Of a stretch of 64,000 nt of DNA, positions 48,207-56,514 are shown in pieces. The stretch comes from Gillisella taibaishanensis. GTDB taxonomy: Bacteria > Pseudomonadota > Alphaproteobacteria > Rhizobiales > Rhizobiaceae. Made by a program: the position numbers and the translations under genes. How positions within the stretch are numbered: the stretch's first letter is position 1; each line of letters begins with the position of its first letter. The notes beneath the pieces are model-generated. The model saw nothing but the letters and a program-made list of their open reading frames with translations, had not been told where the DNA came from and searched no databases. The stretch covers positions 62,407 to 126,406 of the forward strand of contig NZ_MKIN01000024.1 in assembly GCF_001938985.1 (NCBI RefSeq), in the 5' to 3' direction.

Positions 48207-48710
48207 ATGGCGATCTACGCGATAGTTGACAGCGATGGCTTTGCGAAAGCGTTCTATGACGAGGCTATACATGGCAGCCGGATACTCCCGATCTATGACG
48301 ATGCTGGTGAGGTTGTCAGCCATCGGGATAATCCCGATTGCCTGATACCGGTCGAGGCGGTGGAAATCTCACAAGCGCAGCGAAGCGAGATGTTAAGCTT
48401 TCCCTCCTCGCGAAAGCTGATCCACGGGATTGTAATCGAATACCAGCCGCCAGCCGTCAAACCTGTGATGCCTACGCTGACGCCACGTCAGTTCTGGCTG
48501 GCTGCATCCCGCATCGATGTCAGTAAGACCGATGTGTTGGCGCTGGTCGATGCCATGGACGACAAACAGGCCGCTGCGGATCTGCGCATTGAGGTCACAG
48601 AGAGCGTGAGCTTTGAACGTTCCAACCCGGCTGTTGACGACATTGCAACGTTGCTCGGCATTTCAGGTGAGCAGTTAGATAGCCTCTGGCTTTGGGCCTC
48701 TGGGTTTTAA
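48207..48710 (+). CDS. Tail fibre-associated protein, hypothetical
   Basis: A 167-residue protein starting 2 bp after the fibre stop: MAIYAIVDSDGFAKAFYDEA, then a middle with VMPTLTPRQFWLAASRIDVS and SFERSNPAVDDIATLLGIS. The last part resembles phage proteins of the DUF4376/fibre-assembly kind. Its role as a fibre chaperone is inferred from location. Confidence 0.6.
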   Translation: MAIYAIVDSDGFAKAFYDEAIHGSRILPIYDDAGEVVSHRDNPDCLIPVEAVEISQAQRSEMLSFPSSRKLIHGIVIEYQPPAVKPVMPTLTPRQFWLAASRIDVSKTDVLALVDAMDDKQAAADLRIEVTESVSFERSNPAVDDIATLLGISGEQLDSLWLWASGF

Positions 48711-49037
48711 GCCGTGCCCTATGAAAGAGATCGTTGAAACTTAGCCGGGTGGTCCGTGAGGGGCAAATCAACATCGAACGACGGGAGGCTGGGGGGCAGC
48801 AGTCCGTCCGACAGCAGGTATCAAAAACTGTCGCACCCGTACCCATGGGGCGGGCCAGATATGAAAGATAAGTCGGCCGATTTAAACTGACATTCGTCAA
48901 GCTTCTCGCTCCTAGCGGTAACTAAGTGCTGACATTTGGTGAACGCACGGAGTGCGCAGCCACGCGTATTGACTGTGTGCGTTCCGCGTTTGTTCTCATC
49001 TAGATTAGACAATTCTACCAAAACAGGATCAATCATT
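48711..49037. other. Gap between tail and lysis genes
   Basis: 327 bp without a convincing gene. Minus-strand frames have no family resemblance. A promoter for the lysis cassette could lie here, but no strong -35/-10 pair is seen. Confidence 0.45.
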
Positions 49038-49646
49038 ATGGATCGCGCGAAATTCTTCGCGGCGGTGCGCTCGTCGTTGTTCGGCGGCGCGTTGACGCAA
49101 AATCAGGTCAATGGCATGAGTTCCATGCTCGATGCCTGGCAGGCCGGTAACATGACGGATCTGCGCTGGCTGGCCTATATGCTGGCAACGGCATTTCACG
49201 AGACGGCGCAGACCATGCAGCCTGTGCGGGAAACGCGGGCGGCGACTGATGAACAGGCGATTGCCATCCTCGACCGGTCTTTTGCAAAAGGCTCGTTGCG
49301 CTGGGTGAAGACGCCATATTGGCGGATTGGCGCGGACGGCAAAAGCTGGCTGGGACGTGGCTATGTGCAGCTTACGCACAAGAGCAATTACAGCAAGCTC
49401 GGGAATGCCATCGGTGTCGACCTGGTTGCCAATCCCACTCTGGCAATGCGTGATGATATCGCGCTGAAGGTCATGTTCACCGGCATGAGCGAGGGGCTGT
49501 TTACGGGGGCCAAGCTGGCGCATTTCTTCGTTGGGGCGAAAGCCGATTGGCTCGGAGCGCGCCTCATCATCAATGGCAAAGAACGGGCGGCCGATGTTGC
49601 CGACTATGCCAAGGCCTTCCAGGCGGTACTGCTGGGGGCAGCATGA
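49038..49646 (+). CDS. Endolysin, glycoside hydrolase family 19-like
   Basis: A 202-residue muralytic enzyme: TDLRWLAYMLATAFHETAQT with the catalytic Glu of GH19-type lysozymes, PYWRIGADGKSWLGRGYVQL with the GRGYVQLTHK substrate loop, and TKSNYSKLG. There is no signal peptide, so release depends on a holin. It is the first gene of the lysis cassette. ATG 49038 is preferred. Confidence 0.92.
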   Translation: MDRAKFFAAVRSSLFGGALTQNQVNGMSSMLDAWQAGNMTDLRWLAYMLATAFHETAQTMQPVRETRAATDEQAIAILDRSFAKGSLRWVKTPYWRIGADGKSWLGRGYVQLTHKSNYSKLGNAIGVDLVANPTLAMRDDIALKVMFTGMSEGLFTGAKLAHFFVGAKADWLGARLIINGKERAADVADYAKAFQAVLLGAA

Positions 49647-49885
49647 ACACAAATCTTCTGCACAATATCATCAACACGTTGATTGCCGCGATTCCGGCGC
49701 TGGCTCTGTTTGACTGGACGCCATTCTTCAGCGAGGCGGTGTCCCTGAAGATCGTCGGCTTGCTCGGCCTCGCCAAGATCCTGATCAACACCTGGCGCGA
49801 TGGGCCGGTCGGTATGGTCAGGCCGCAGCCGCCCATTGATCGCGGTTTGTGTCGCGGCCAGGCCGCCGAGGGGGACTGCCAATGA
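49643..49885 (+). CDS. Small membrane protein of lysis cassette
   Basis: An 80-residue protein: one hydrophobic segment NIINTLIAAIPALALFDWTP followed by SEAVSLKIVGLLGLAKILIN, a second weaker one, then a polar tail. It could be a holin or antiholin. It overlaps the endolysin stop and the spanin start by 4 nt. Confidence 0.65.
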   Translation: MNTNLLHNIINTLIAAIPALALFDWTPFFSEAVSLKIVGLLGLAKILINTWRDGPVGMVRPQPPIDRGLCRGQAAEGDCQ

Positions 49886-50319
49886 TCGGCCTCGCCCTGG
49901 CCGCCTGGACGGCGCTTAAGACACTCCGCGAAAAGATCGATTGGCGGGGTATTGCCCTGATTGCCGCCGTACTCATCGTCGGCTTTGCCGTGCATCGTTG
50001 GGCTTCATCATTGAAAGAGGCCGGCCGTGTCGAGATCCGCCAACAATGGGCAGAAGCGCAAAAGAAGGCAAATGCTGAGCAGCTCGCCAAGATCGCAGAG
50101 CAACAGAAGCAGATCGATGCCGCTGACGCGGCCTTGGTCACCACCATGGCCGCCCATGTGGGGCAGGTTGCCGGACTGGAAGCAGCGCTGGACGATGAAA
50201 GGAAAACGACGAATGCGAAACCGAGTGCTGCTGCTGGGGCTGCTTGCCCTGATGCCGGCGTTGCTATCCCTGAGCGGGTGCGAAACGCTCTCAACGCCAT
50301 CGGCGCAACCGACCGCTGA
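49882..50319 (+). CDS. Rz-like inner-membrane spanin
   Basis: A 145-residue protein: an N-terminal membrane anchor (WRGIALIAAVLIVGFAVHRW) and a long alanine/glutamine/lysine-rich coiled coil (QQWAEAQKKANAEQLAKIAE). This is the i-spanin pattern; it joins an outer-membrane lipoprotein across the periplasm. The gene for that lipoprotein begins inside this one in another frame. Confidence 0.8.
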   Translation: MIGLALAAWTALKTLREKIDWRGIALIAAVLIVGFAVHRWASSLKEAGRVEIRQQWAEAQKKANAEQLAKIAEQQKQIDAADAALVTTMAAHVGQVAGLEAALDDERKTTNAKPSAAAGAACPDAGVAIPERVRNALNAIGATDR

Positions 50320-50506
50320 GCGCAAAGCGACCGTCTCGGCCGGCATCATGGCCAGTTGCACCGGGCCGGTCTTCATCCCGGTCGGCGCGGATCGCGAAAA
50401 GGAATACCGGCTTTGGGGCCAGGACAGAAAGGCCTTAGTCGATTGTGGCGCCCTCAATGCCGCCAAGGCAAACACCATCAATGCACTTCAAGGCGACGGG
50501 ACGTGA
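50213..50506 (+). CDS. Rz1-like outer-membrane lipoprotein spanin
   Basis: A 97-residue protein: signal peptide VLLLGLLALMPALLSLSGCE with the lipobox L-S-G-C at residues 20-23, then a proline/threonine-rich stretch. It starts 107 nt before the end of the Rz-like gene in a different frame, the classic nested Rz/Rz1 arrangement. It follows a GAAAGG ribosome site. Confidence 0.8.
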   Translation: MRNRVLLLGLLALMPALLSLSGCETLSTPSAQPTAERKATVSAGIMASCTGPVFIPVGADREKEYRLWGQDRKALVDCGALNAAKANTINALQGDGT

Positions 50507-50560
50507 CCGAGGACAAAGCGGCTGCGGTTTTGCGGACGGATAACAGAAGGAAGGAAGGGG

Positions 50561-50893
50561 ATGTCTGAGAAGATTTCAACATTGGCAGAAGTTCTGACCG
50601 CCTGGTTCGGTGGCGCGGGCACGACCATCATCGGGGCCATCCTAGGGCGGGCCATGTGGCATGGCCAAGAAGTTCGACGCGCCCGCCGCCGGCCGCTCGG
50701 TCCGGAGTTGTTGTGGGAGTTGCCAATCGCAATCGGTATGGCAATGGTCGGCGAGGGGCTAGCTGGGTGGTTAAACGTCGGTCAGCCCGTGTCGACAGGG
50801 CTTATCGCGGCGCTCGCATATATGGGACCGCGTGGCGCAGAGGTCCTTTTTATCAAGTGGTGGATAGGAGCACGCGGAGCTAACAGCAAATAG
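50561..50893 (+). CDS. Holin-like membrane protein
   Basis: A 110-residue protein with three hydrophobic stretches (TAWFGGAGTTIIGAILGRA, WELPIAIGMAMVGEGLAGWL and STGLIAALAYMGPRGAEVLF) and a short basic loop (RRARRRPLG). It resembles small phage holins of the LydA-like kind. It is the last rightward phage gene before the glycan cluster. Confidence 0.72.
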   Translation: MSEKISTLAEVLTAWFGGAGTTIIGAILGRAMWHGQEVRRARRRPLGPELLWELPIAIGMAMVGEGLAGWLNVGQPVSTGLIAALAYMGPRGAEVLFIKWWIGARGANSK

Positions 50894-50921
50894 ACAGATG
50901 AAGTACCTCCTAGGTCTCCGC

Positions 50922-51614
50922 CTATAATTTAATGTCTCGCACGTTACTCACATTTAGCGCTTCGACAGAAAGCCCTTGGGACAACACGCCGTTAAAAACG
51001 GGGCAAATAAAATGCAGATCGCGAAATGTGAACCGATCTCCCAGGTCAAAAACCGCCGCGAGTGCCTTCAGATAAATCGAAACGGACTTGTAGAAATAAA
51101 CGCCTGCTGAAGCCTCCGTAGAAATAACCTTCTTTTCTGCGGCCTCAATCACACGATTTTGTGCGTCCCTACGTATATATGAATATACTGGGTTATCGGA
51201 ACGGAATGTAAGCGCCAAAGCGCCGACATCCTCCCTAGCTATGTAATCCATCGGATTACAATCCACTTCGAATAATATATCAGCAAGATCAAAGCAGATC
51301 GGCTCATTCACATTTTCTAGAAGCGCACACCCTCCTAAAACTGAAAAAGCCGCTCCTTTTGTATAGTGAGATAAAAAGACGCATCTAGATGATGGATACC
51401 AAGCCATTAATTTTTCTTGGTAAAAGCGACGACTTTGGACATCGTCGCGAAGCACAAATATGAGGTCTGCCTGAGTGATCAAGCCAGATATCCACCAATG
51501 ACGACTTTCCACCGCGCGTCTGAGAAGAGGTAAGTCATCAATAATCATTTCAGATTTAACCGAGCCATCGGAATTGGCAAAGCCGGGACCGGCTAAAGGA
51601 ATGATTGACTTCAT
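50922..51614 (-). CDS. Third nucleotidyltransferase-like protein (degenerate loop)
   Basis: A 230-residue protein related to each half of its upstream neighbour: it shares the block AEKKVISTEASAGVYFYKS with AEKKAIS...VGVYLF and AEKRVIS...AGLYYY. The N-terminal PLAGPGFANSDGSVKSEMII lacks the G-x-G-x-R nucleotide loop, so catalysis is doubtful; it may be regulatory or bind a sugar nucleotide. It starts on an ATGA overlap with the fused nucleotidyltransferase gene, so the two are coupled. It is AT-rich and lies last in the leftward transcript. Confidence 0.65.
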   Translation of the reverse strand: MKSIIPLAGPGFANSDGSVKSEMIIDDLPLLRRAVESRHWWISGLITQADLIFVLRDDVQSRRFYQEKLMAWYPSSRCVFLSHYTKGAAFSVLGGCALLENVNEPICFDLADILFEVDCNPMDYIAREDVGALALTFRSDNPVYSYIRRDAQNRVIEAAEKKVISTEASAGVYFYKSVSIYLKALAAVFDLGDRFTFRDLHFICPVFNGVLSQGLSVEALNVSNVRDIKL

Positions 51615-53122
51615 TGAAGCGGCTCATCCTTTGAATTTGGCATACCCTTTAGGGCAAAAAATGCCCTCATGTCCTCTGGTGTTCCGAGGCCGTGCATAGC
51701 TTCTCTCTCTACCTCGTAAATTCCGATACGGGCGCCCTCGTCGATCATGTAATTATATGCCGGGCAAGTATAGAATTCATTATTAATTCTATCATTGTTC
51801 GCAATCATGTCTATGGTCGCCTTAACTAAGGCGTCTGCTCGCCTAAACAGGTAAACTCCCACCGTTGCATACTCAGAGATAGCTTTCTTCTCTGCGACTT
51901 CTTCAACGAGGCCTTGGTTATTTATCTTGGCAAAAGACCACTTTGGGTTCAATTCGGCATCTTTAAATACCAAAATAGAGCCATCGAGGTCCCTATTGAT
52001 GCAGTCGTCAACAAAATCATCAACCGAAAAATCGATCAATTGATCAGAGTTTGCAACTATCACCATGTCAGAATCATTAAAATGCTTCCTCGCCAACATG
52101 ACGGTGCACAGCGTTCCTTCCGTGAGTTTTTCGACAGATTGAACGCTTGCAATCCTACCGATCCGGTCAACGATGGACGTATTTTTTTCAATGTGTTCAG
52201 CACGAAGAAGCGTAACGACCTTACTGTTGCGAGGGCGCACATTTTCTAACACACGCTCGATCATTGGCTTGCCGTCGACGTCAATAAATGGCTTCGGCTT
52301 AAGCCAGCCTTCCTTAGCAAACCGGCTTCCTTCGCCTGCGCCTGGAACTACGAGGACTACCTCTTGCTTTTCGCCGGAGCGACCATAAAACTTCTCGACG
52401 TATTCTTTGTATTTTTCCGGCGTATAGAAGCTATGATAGTGTTTCGCTGGAATAGAGAAATTAGAAACTGAGCCTCCACCAATGATTATCTGGTTTAGCG
52501 TAGAGGAAATAAAATATTTCCCGTCGTGCCTATCTTCGCATCGAATTGAGCTCATAGCGGATTCAATGAATAGCTGGGCTGTCTCATAGTAATACAGGCC
52601 CGCGATCGCATTTTCGCTTATGACTCTTTTTTCGGCGGATTGAGAAACGAAACCTTCGTCATCAAGACGGACATAAGACCAGCGTGGGTGTACGGACGGA
52701 AACGTTACTACTCCAGCTACCGCGCCCTTACTTTTCACCTCTTCAAATAGGTCGGCGATTGGCGAGGTAATTACCTGATCGCCATTAGCTATTAAAATGG
52801 GTTCTTCTAAGTCCAAGTGGTCTACCGCTAAAAGGCATGTGCAAAGCGCCCCATCTGTCTCGCTGCTGACCGGAATTACAGTAACGTCTTCTCCAGCCCG
52901 AAGCTGAAGTACAGTGTCAATCGAAAACCTGTCTATGTCTTCCTGACGAACTAAGAACACAAATTTCGCATCGCCAAACTCTGAGCGAAGAGCGTTAATC
53001 GAGTGTTCAATCATGGTCTTCCCGCCAAGGTCGACTAGCGGCTTAGGGAAGTAAAATTCGGCCTGATCAAAGAAAGGCGACGTGGCTGCGATAGGGATTA
53101 AAATCTGCATTTTGTTTTCCAT
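51611..53122 (-). CDS. Tandem sugar-phosphate nucleotidyltransferase-like fusion
   Basis: A 503-residue protein with two homologous Rossmann-type NTP-transferase domains. Domain 1 (about 1-245) begins QILIPIAATSPFFDQAEFYF and lacks the G-x-G-x-R loop. Domain 2 (about 255-500) has an intact nucleotide loop, VVPGAGEGSRFAKEGWLKPK, and the KP-containing FIDVDGKPMIERVLE. Both carry NGDQ/NSDQ metal-site segments and an AEK-x-IS...Y block. NTP-transferases make NDP-sugars or CDP-alcohols; the product is not visible. The domain-1 loop loss suggests one catalytic and one non-catalytic half. ATG 53122, or 53110 (MQILIPI). Confidence 0.75.
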   Translation of the reverse strand: MENKMQILIPIAATSPFFDQAEFYFPKPLVDLGGKTMIEHSINALRSEFGDAKFVFLVRQEDIDRFSIDTVLQLRAGEDVTVIPVSSETDGALCTCLLAVDHLDLEEPILIANGDQVITSPIADLFEEVKSKGAVAGVVTFPSVHPRWSYVRLDDEGFVSQSAEKRVISENAIAGLYYYETAQLFIESAMSSIRCEDRHDGKYFISSTLNQIIIGGGSVSNFSIPAKHYHSFYTPEKYKEYVEKFYGRSGEKQEVVLVVPGAGEGSRFAKEGWLKPKPFIDVDGKPMIERVLENVRPRNSKVVTLLRAEHIEKNTSIVDRIGRIASVQSVEKLTEGTLCTVMLARKHFNDSDMVIVANSDQLIDFSVDDFVDDCINRDLDGSILVFKDAELNPKWSFAKINNQGLVEEVAEKKAISEYATVGVYLFRRADALVKATIDMIANNDRINNEFYTCPAYNYMIDEGARIGIYEVEREAMHGLGTPEDMRAFFALKGMPNSKDEPLQ

Positions 53123-53137
53123 CTTCTTGGGCCTCTA

Positions 53138-53758
53138 TCACACAGCCAAAGCTACAATTCTTTGCTTTATGGCTTCGTAATAAACGTCTGACACTTCTGC
53201 CACAGCCATCACATGAGCCCCGGAGGCCCTAGCAGCAGCTAAGCCATGCTCATTGTCTTCGACTATCATCACCTCATGAGGCGCCAAACCCATTCGCTCT
53301 ATGGCTTTGACATAAATTTCTGGGTCTGGCTTCGCGTGCTTTACGTCTTCGTTCGAGAGGAAGAAGTCTAGATAGATATCCAACTTGGATAGCCGCATCA
53401 TCAAATCGACTGAAGCTCGAATCGAATTAGAGCAAACAGCAAGTTTAAATCCTTCGGCCTTTAGACGAGATAGAGCTCGTTGATGCAGAAAATTCGGCTT
53501 ACATTTTGAGTAAGCTATTTCGGCAGTAAAATCCTGTTTCAACGAGTTTATGAATGGATGGAGTCTCTTAGGAAGTTTCCGCGTTTTACTGAGAATTTCG
53601 AGCTTACGTTTTGTTGGCAGCCCGTCGTAAGTGCTAAGGTGCGCGTCTCTTTCAATAGGCATACCGAATAGTGAAAGTGCGCGGTTCAAAGCGTCGTAAT
53701 GCCAATCTTTTGCATCAATCAACACGCCATCCATATCGAACAAAACGGCCTTAATCAT
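53138..53758 (-). CDS. HAD-family phosphatase, beta-phosphoglucomutase-like
   Basis: A 206-residue hydrolase: motif I FDMDGVLID at residues 6-14, motif II CSNS, motif III KHAKPDPEIY and motif IV VEDNEHGL. The helical cap after motif I marks subfamily I. It would dephosphorylate a sugar or alcohol phosphate, and its position between a nucleotidyltransferase and a GDPD-like protein suggests it serves the same precursor path. ATG 53758 follows GGAGA and overlaps the GDPD-like gene by 8 nt. Confidence 0.85.
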   Translation of the reverse strand: MIKAVLFDMDGVLIDAKDWHYDALNRALSLFGMPIERDAHLSTYDGLPTKRKLEILSKTRKLPKRLHPFINSLKQDFTAEIAYSKCKPNFLHQRALSRLKAEGFKLAVCSNSIRASVDLMMRLSKLDIYLDFFLSNEDVKHAKPDPEIYVKAIERMGLAPHEVMIVEDNEHGLAAARASGAHVMAVAEVSDVYYEAIKQRIVALAV

Positions 53759-54440
53759 CGTTGTCTCCAAAATACTCTAAAGCCTCGGAAGGGAAGTCGG
53801 TGCACAGCATCAATCGGCCATTTTCATTGAGATTAAACGACGATGCCCAGTCGGACCAAGCGTCAATGTGGTTCTTTTTGTGAAGTTCAGGAGAGACTAT
53901 CGCAGCGAAACGTCGCTCTTTGGCTACCGAATTAATGAGGCTGCTCGTCGCGTACGGTTCATCAAAGCTATCGACCCAAACTCCCGCGCACCGCTCAACG
54001 CAGCAGGCGACAGGCTCGATATCGCTCATCCGGGTGAACACATTAACTCTTGAATTCATGTAGTGCCGCATGTCCGGCACTGACATATCAAATACGAAAG
54101 CATTTTTTATGGCGAACTTTTCCAGATGATCCGTGATCCACCCGGAAAGTCCATCCGACTTGATGTTTAGTGCAAGCCAGCCGTCTGTGCCGATCGATTT
54201 ATAAATTTCGAGAAAAGCCGAGAAACTAATGTGTTTCTCGCTTGATCGAGCAGGATCGTGCGAAATAACTAATTCTCCGTCTAAATCCCGCACATCCGTT
54301 TCAATCCCGAATCCGTTCGTCAAAGCGCGGATGAAGGCAGACAAACTGTTTTTCTCGGTCGGTTCAATCCAAAAGCCTCTGTGCGCGATAATCCGCGCCC
54401 GAAGTGACGTTTCATCAGACGGATAGCTTATAGAAGACAT
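53751..54440 (-). CDS. GDPD-like phosphodiesterase (glycerophosphodiester type)
   Basis: A 229-residue TIM-barrel protein with glycerophosphodiester phosphodiesterase marks: IIAHRGFWIEPTEKNSLSAF (catalytic His-Arg and Asn), FGIETDVRDLDGELVISHDP (Glu-x-Asp and the second His) and LALNIKSDG. There is no signal peptide, so it acts in the cytoplasm. Its place in a polysaccharide locus suggests a phosphodiester-linked substituent such as glycerol phosphate, but the canonical housekeeping role cannot be excluded. Confidence 0.8.
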   Translation of the reverse strand: MSSISYPSDETSLRARIIAHRGFWIEPTEKNSLSAFIRALTNGFGIETDVRDLDGELVISHDPARSSEKHISFSAFLEIYKSIGTDGWLALNIKSDGLSGWITDHLEKFAIKNAFVFDMSVPDMRHYMNSRVNVFTRMSDIEPVACCVERCAGVWVDSFDEPYATSSLINSVAKERRFAAIVSPELHKKNHIDAWSDWASSFNLNENGRLMLCTDFPSEALEYFGDNDD

Positions 54441-54456
54441 GATACCTCTCTGAATT

Positions 54457-56514
54457 TCACACAAATGCGCGCAGGTGGTCCAAGGACTTGTTGCCCGAAC
54501 TGATATCGCGGAGTAGATACGGCTGCACCTGTTCCATAGTCAGGCGGCCTCTGTATATCTCATGACGAGTTTCCTCCCAAGGAAGTCTGATCAATTGGGT
54601 ATCCTGCTCGAAAAGGATCGTCTCCAAAAATTGGTGTGCGTGGCAGCGGCTGATATAGGATTCCATAGAGGCGTCGTCGACCACTTTTAGGAAGAGTTGC
54701 TGTCCCGCCGTAATTCGACCGAACGCTTGTCTATCGCAGAGCATAATTCTATCTCCAAGCCCTTCAATGAAATTTGCGTGAGGGTCGTGATCTCCCATTA
54801 GAAAGTTTGGCCGAGTGGACTCGGCTAGCTTCAACAGGTTTGATAGCAACGACGCGCCGCTAAAGACCAAGTCTGATCGGAGGAGAAGATACCTTGTGAT
54901 AGGAAGCGCTTTCTCACTTTCTGTCTTGTCGGCCAATGCACGAAGTGCGGCTATACGGTTCCACATTCGAGCCTGGTTGACCAAGTGGGAATTGCCTCCA
55001 AATCTATCAGCAACCCGTTGGCCAATTGATGACATAAATTCAACGTCAGTCCAAATATCGGTCATAAACTCTGGAAGGAGATTATCTCTTAGGTAGTCGA
55101 CAGTCACGTCGCTCTCTGACGCTGCTAGGCCGGCACAGAAGCTGACTAAATTTGGTAGGTAGCGCTTGACGTCTCCCACAGATTTGCAGTTTAGCTGCAT
55201 TACGCCGTCATGTAGCTCGAATGGGAGGTGTTGCAGAAGAAAATGGACAGAGTCAGTATCAAAAAGTCCTCGAGACCCACCTCGGTCCCAGGTGGCGATG
55301 CCATAAGAAAAAGTCATTCCTTCTTCACGAAGCGGTTCAATGTCCGTCGCTAATTTATCCATAAGCGTTGGGAAAACGTGGTTGGAGAAGCGGCATTGGC
55401 CGAACATACCAATGAAGACGTGTTCCTTCGGCGCGCGCTGAACTTCGAACAAAGTCCGCCCTTTCGGAAGCAGGTTTAAATGATGGAACTCATTTTCTCC
55501 GGCGCCCTTCAAGGACAGTATACGAGCGCTTAGCTCTTTATGTTGCACGCCTGCGTTTGGATGGCGCCAGTTGAACTCAGCGAGGTCTACTCCGAGCAGG
55601 TCCTGACCCAAGGCAATAGCGATGGTACGCCACCTGGCCATTCCATCCAGTTCCGATAGCTTGAAAAGTTGTTTTACGAAATCGGCATTATTGACGAACT
55701 TAGAATCGAGCATGACCTTCGCGTATGCGTCGGCGGCTTCTGTAATTTTAAATGCAACTAGCAATCGAAACAGAACTACATTTCTTTCATCGGCCGGAAG
55801 TTGCCGCCTGAATTCGATTGCAATATCAGCTATCAGTGCGGTTGGTATTTTGACGTCAGCGGCAGGGTAAAGGATACCAGAAACAAGCGCGAATTCGAAA
55901 GCTGGAAAGGCCTCAATAGATCTAAGATACGTCACATATCTATTAATTTCGAGATCGCGGGCCATCTCGCGAAAATGTTCTTCGTTCGCTGCACTTTCTA
56001 GATGTTTTAACAGATCAGCGATTGAGCCGCTGAGATTGAATACAAGTTGCTGCCTAAAAGCGGAAAAGGACGGAATGCCACGGACGCTTTCGATAGGAAC
56101 CCGCTGTAGAAATCCGGCGGTCCGTTGCAAATCTCCAGCGAGGAAAGCTCCCCCTGCAAGGAACAGCGAAATGTGAGGATTATCTTGATATTCGGACGGT
56201 ATTGTTTTCTCAAATTCTAAGAAATATTTGAAGTCTTTAATGATATTAACGCAGATGACAAGTATTTCGATACAAAGGAAAGTCTCGGTGCGCTTTCTCC
56301 AGATCGTATCCATCATCTTCAAGGCGGTTGTGTAGTTCCCTTGATCTCTGACACGGACCGCTGCCGCAACTAACTCACGTATCAAGTCCGTGATCTCCGA
56401 CGCCGGACGTTCTTTCCGATCTATGATCTGCAATAAATAATCTGATGCCTCGACATATTGTTGAGCGTCTATGAATTTTCTAATTTTCAACATGTCGTTA
56501 GCAATCAAACCCAC
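54457..56514 (-). CDS. Large protein of unknown function in glycan cluster
   Basis: About 685 residues. The first 300 are helical with repeat-like pairs (YVEASDYLLQIID, GNYTTALKMMDTIWRKRT, FLAGDLQRTAGFLQRVP), resembling TPR/solenoid folds. From about 370 the texture changes to an alpha/beta domain: HVFIGMFGQCRFSNHVFPTL, TFSYGIATWDRGGSRGLFDT and LLLRSDLVFSGASLLSNLLK. That part may be a glycosyltransferase-like or capsule-type domain, but no family is recognised. The start is unclear: GTG 56514 follows GGAGGA, with TTG 56508/56538 and ATG 56493 as alternatives. It is upstream of, and probably cotranscribed with, the GDPD-like gene. Confidence 0.6.
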   Translation of the reverse strand: MGLIANDMLKIRKFIDAQQYVEASDYLLQIIDRKERPASEITDLIRELVAAAVRVRDQGNYTTALKMMDTIWRKRTETFLCIEILVICVNIIKDFKYFLEFEKTIPSEYQDNPHISLFLAGGAFLAGDLQRTAGFLQRVPIESVRGIPSFSAFRQQLVFNLSGSIADLLKHLESAANEEHFREMARDLEINRYVTYLRSIEAFPAFEFALVSGILYPAADVKIPTALIADIAIEFRRQLPADERNVVLFRLLVAFKITEAADAYAKVMLDSKFVNNADFVKQLFKLSELDGMARWRTIAIALGQDLLGVDLAEFNWRHPNAGVQHKELSARILSLKGAGENEFHHLNLLPKGRTLFEVQRAPKEHVFIGMFGQCRFSNHVFPTLMDKLATDIEPLREEGMTFSYGIATWDRGGSRGLFDTDSVHFLLQHLPFELHDGVMQLNCKSVGDVKRYLPNLVSFCAGLAASESDVTVDYLRDNLLPEFMTDIWTDVEFMSSIGQRVADRFGGNSHLVNQARMWNRIAALRALADKTESEKALPITRYLLLRSDLVFSGASLLSNLLKLAESTRPNFLMGDHDPHANFIEGLGDRIMLCDRQAFGRITAGQQLFLKVVDDASMESYISRCHAHQFLETILFEQDTQLIRLPWEETRHEIYRGRLTMEQVQPYLLRDISSGNKSLDHLRAFV

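Larger units (their letters stand above)
20060..50893. mobile_element. Siphovirus-type prophage, apparently complete
   Basis: In order it holds integrase, repressor/Cro switch, methyltransferase, replication protein with iterons, NusG-like factor, HNH, terminase pair, portal, protease, HK97 capsid, connector proteins, tail tube, chaperone pair, tape measure, tip, fibres, and a lysis cassette. All late genes read rightward with no disrupted frame, so it may be functional. Boundaries are given by the outermost phage genes; no separate attachment repeat was found at 20.05 or 50.9 kb. Confidence 0.88.

Noticed and set aside
48595..48900. Minus-strand 101-codon frame opposite the fibre-associated gene
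   Set aside because: It overlaps a well-placed rightward gene and has an unnatural composition; likely a shadow.
20040..50940. Separate attachment repeats for the prophage at 20.05 and 50.9 kb
   Set aside because: By eye only matches of about seven bases (such as CTCGCAC) are shared between the two ends, which is within chance.
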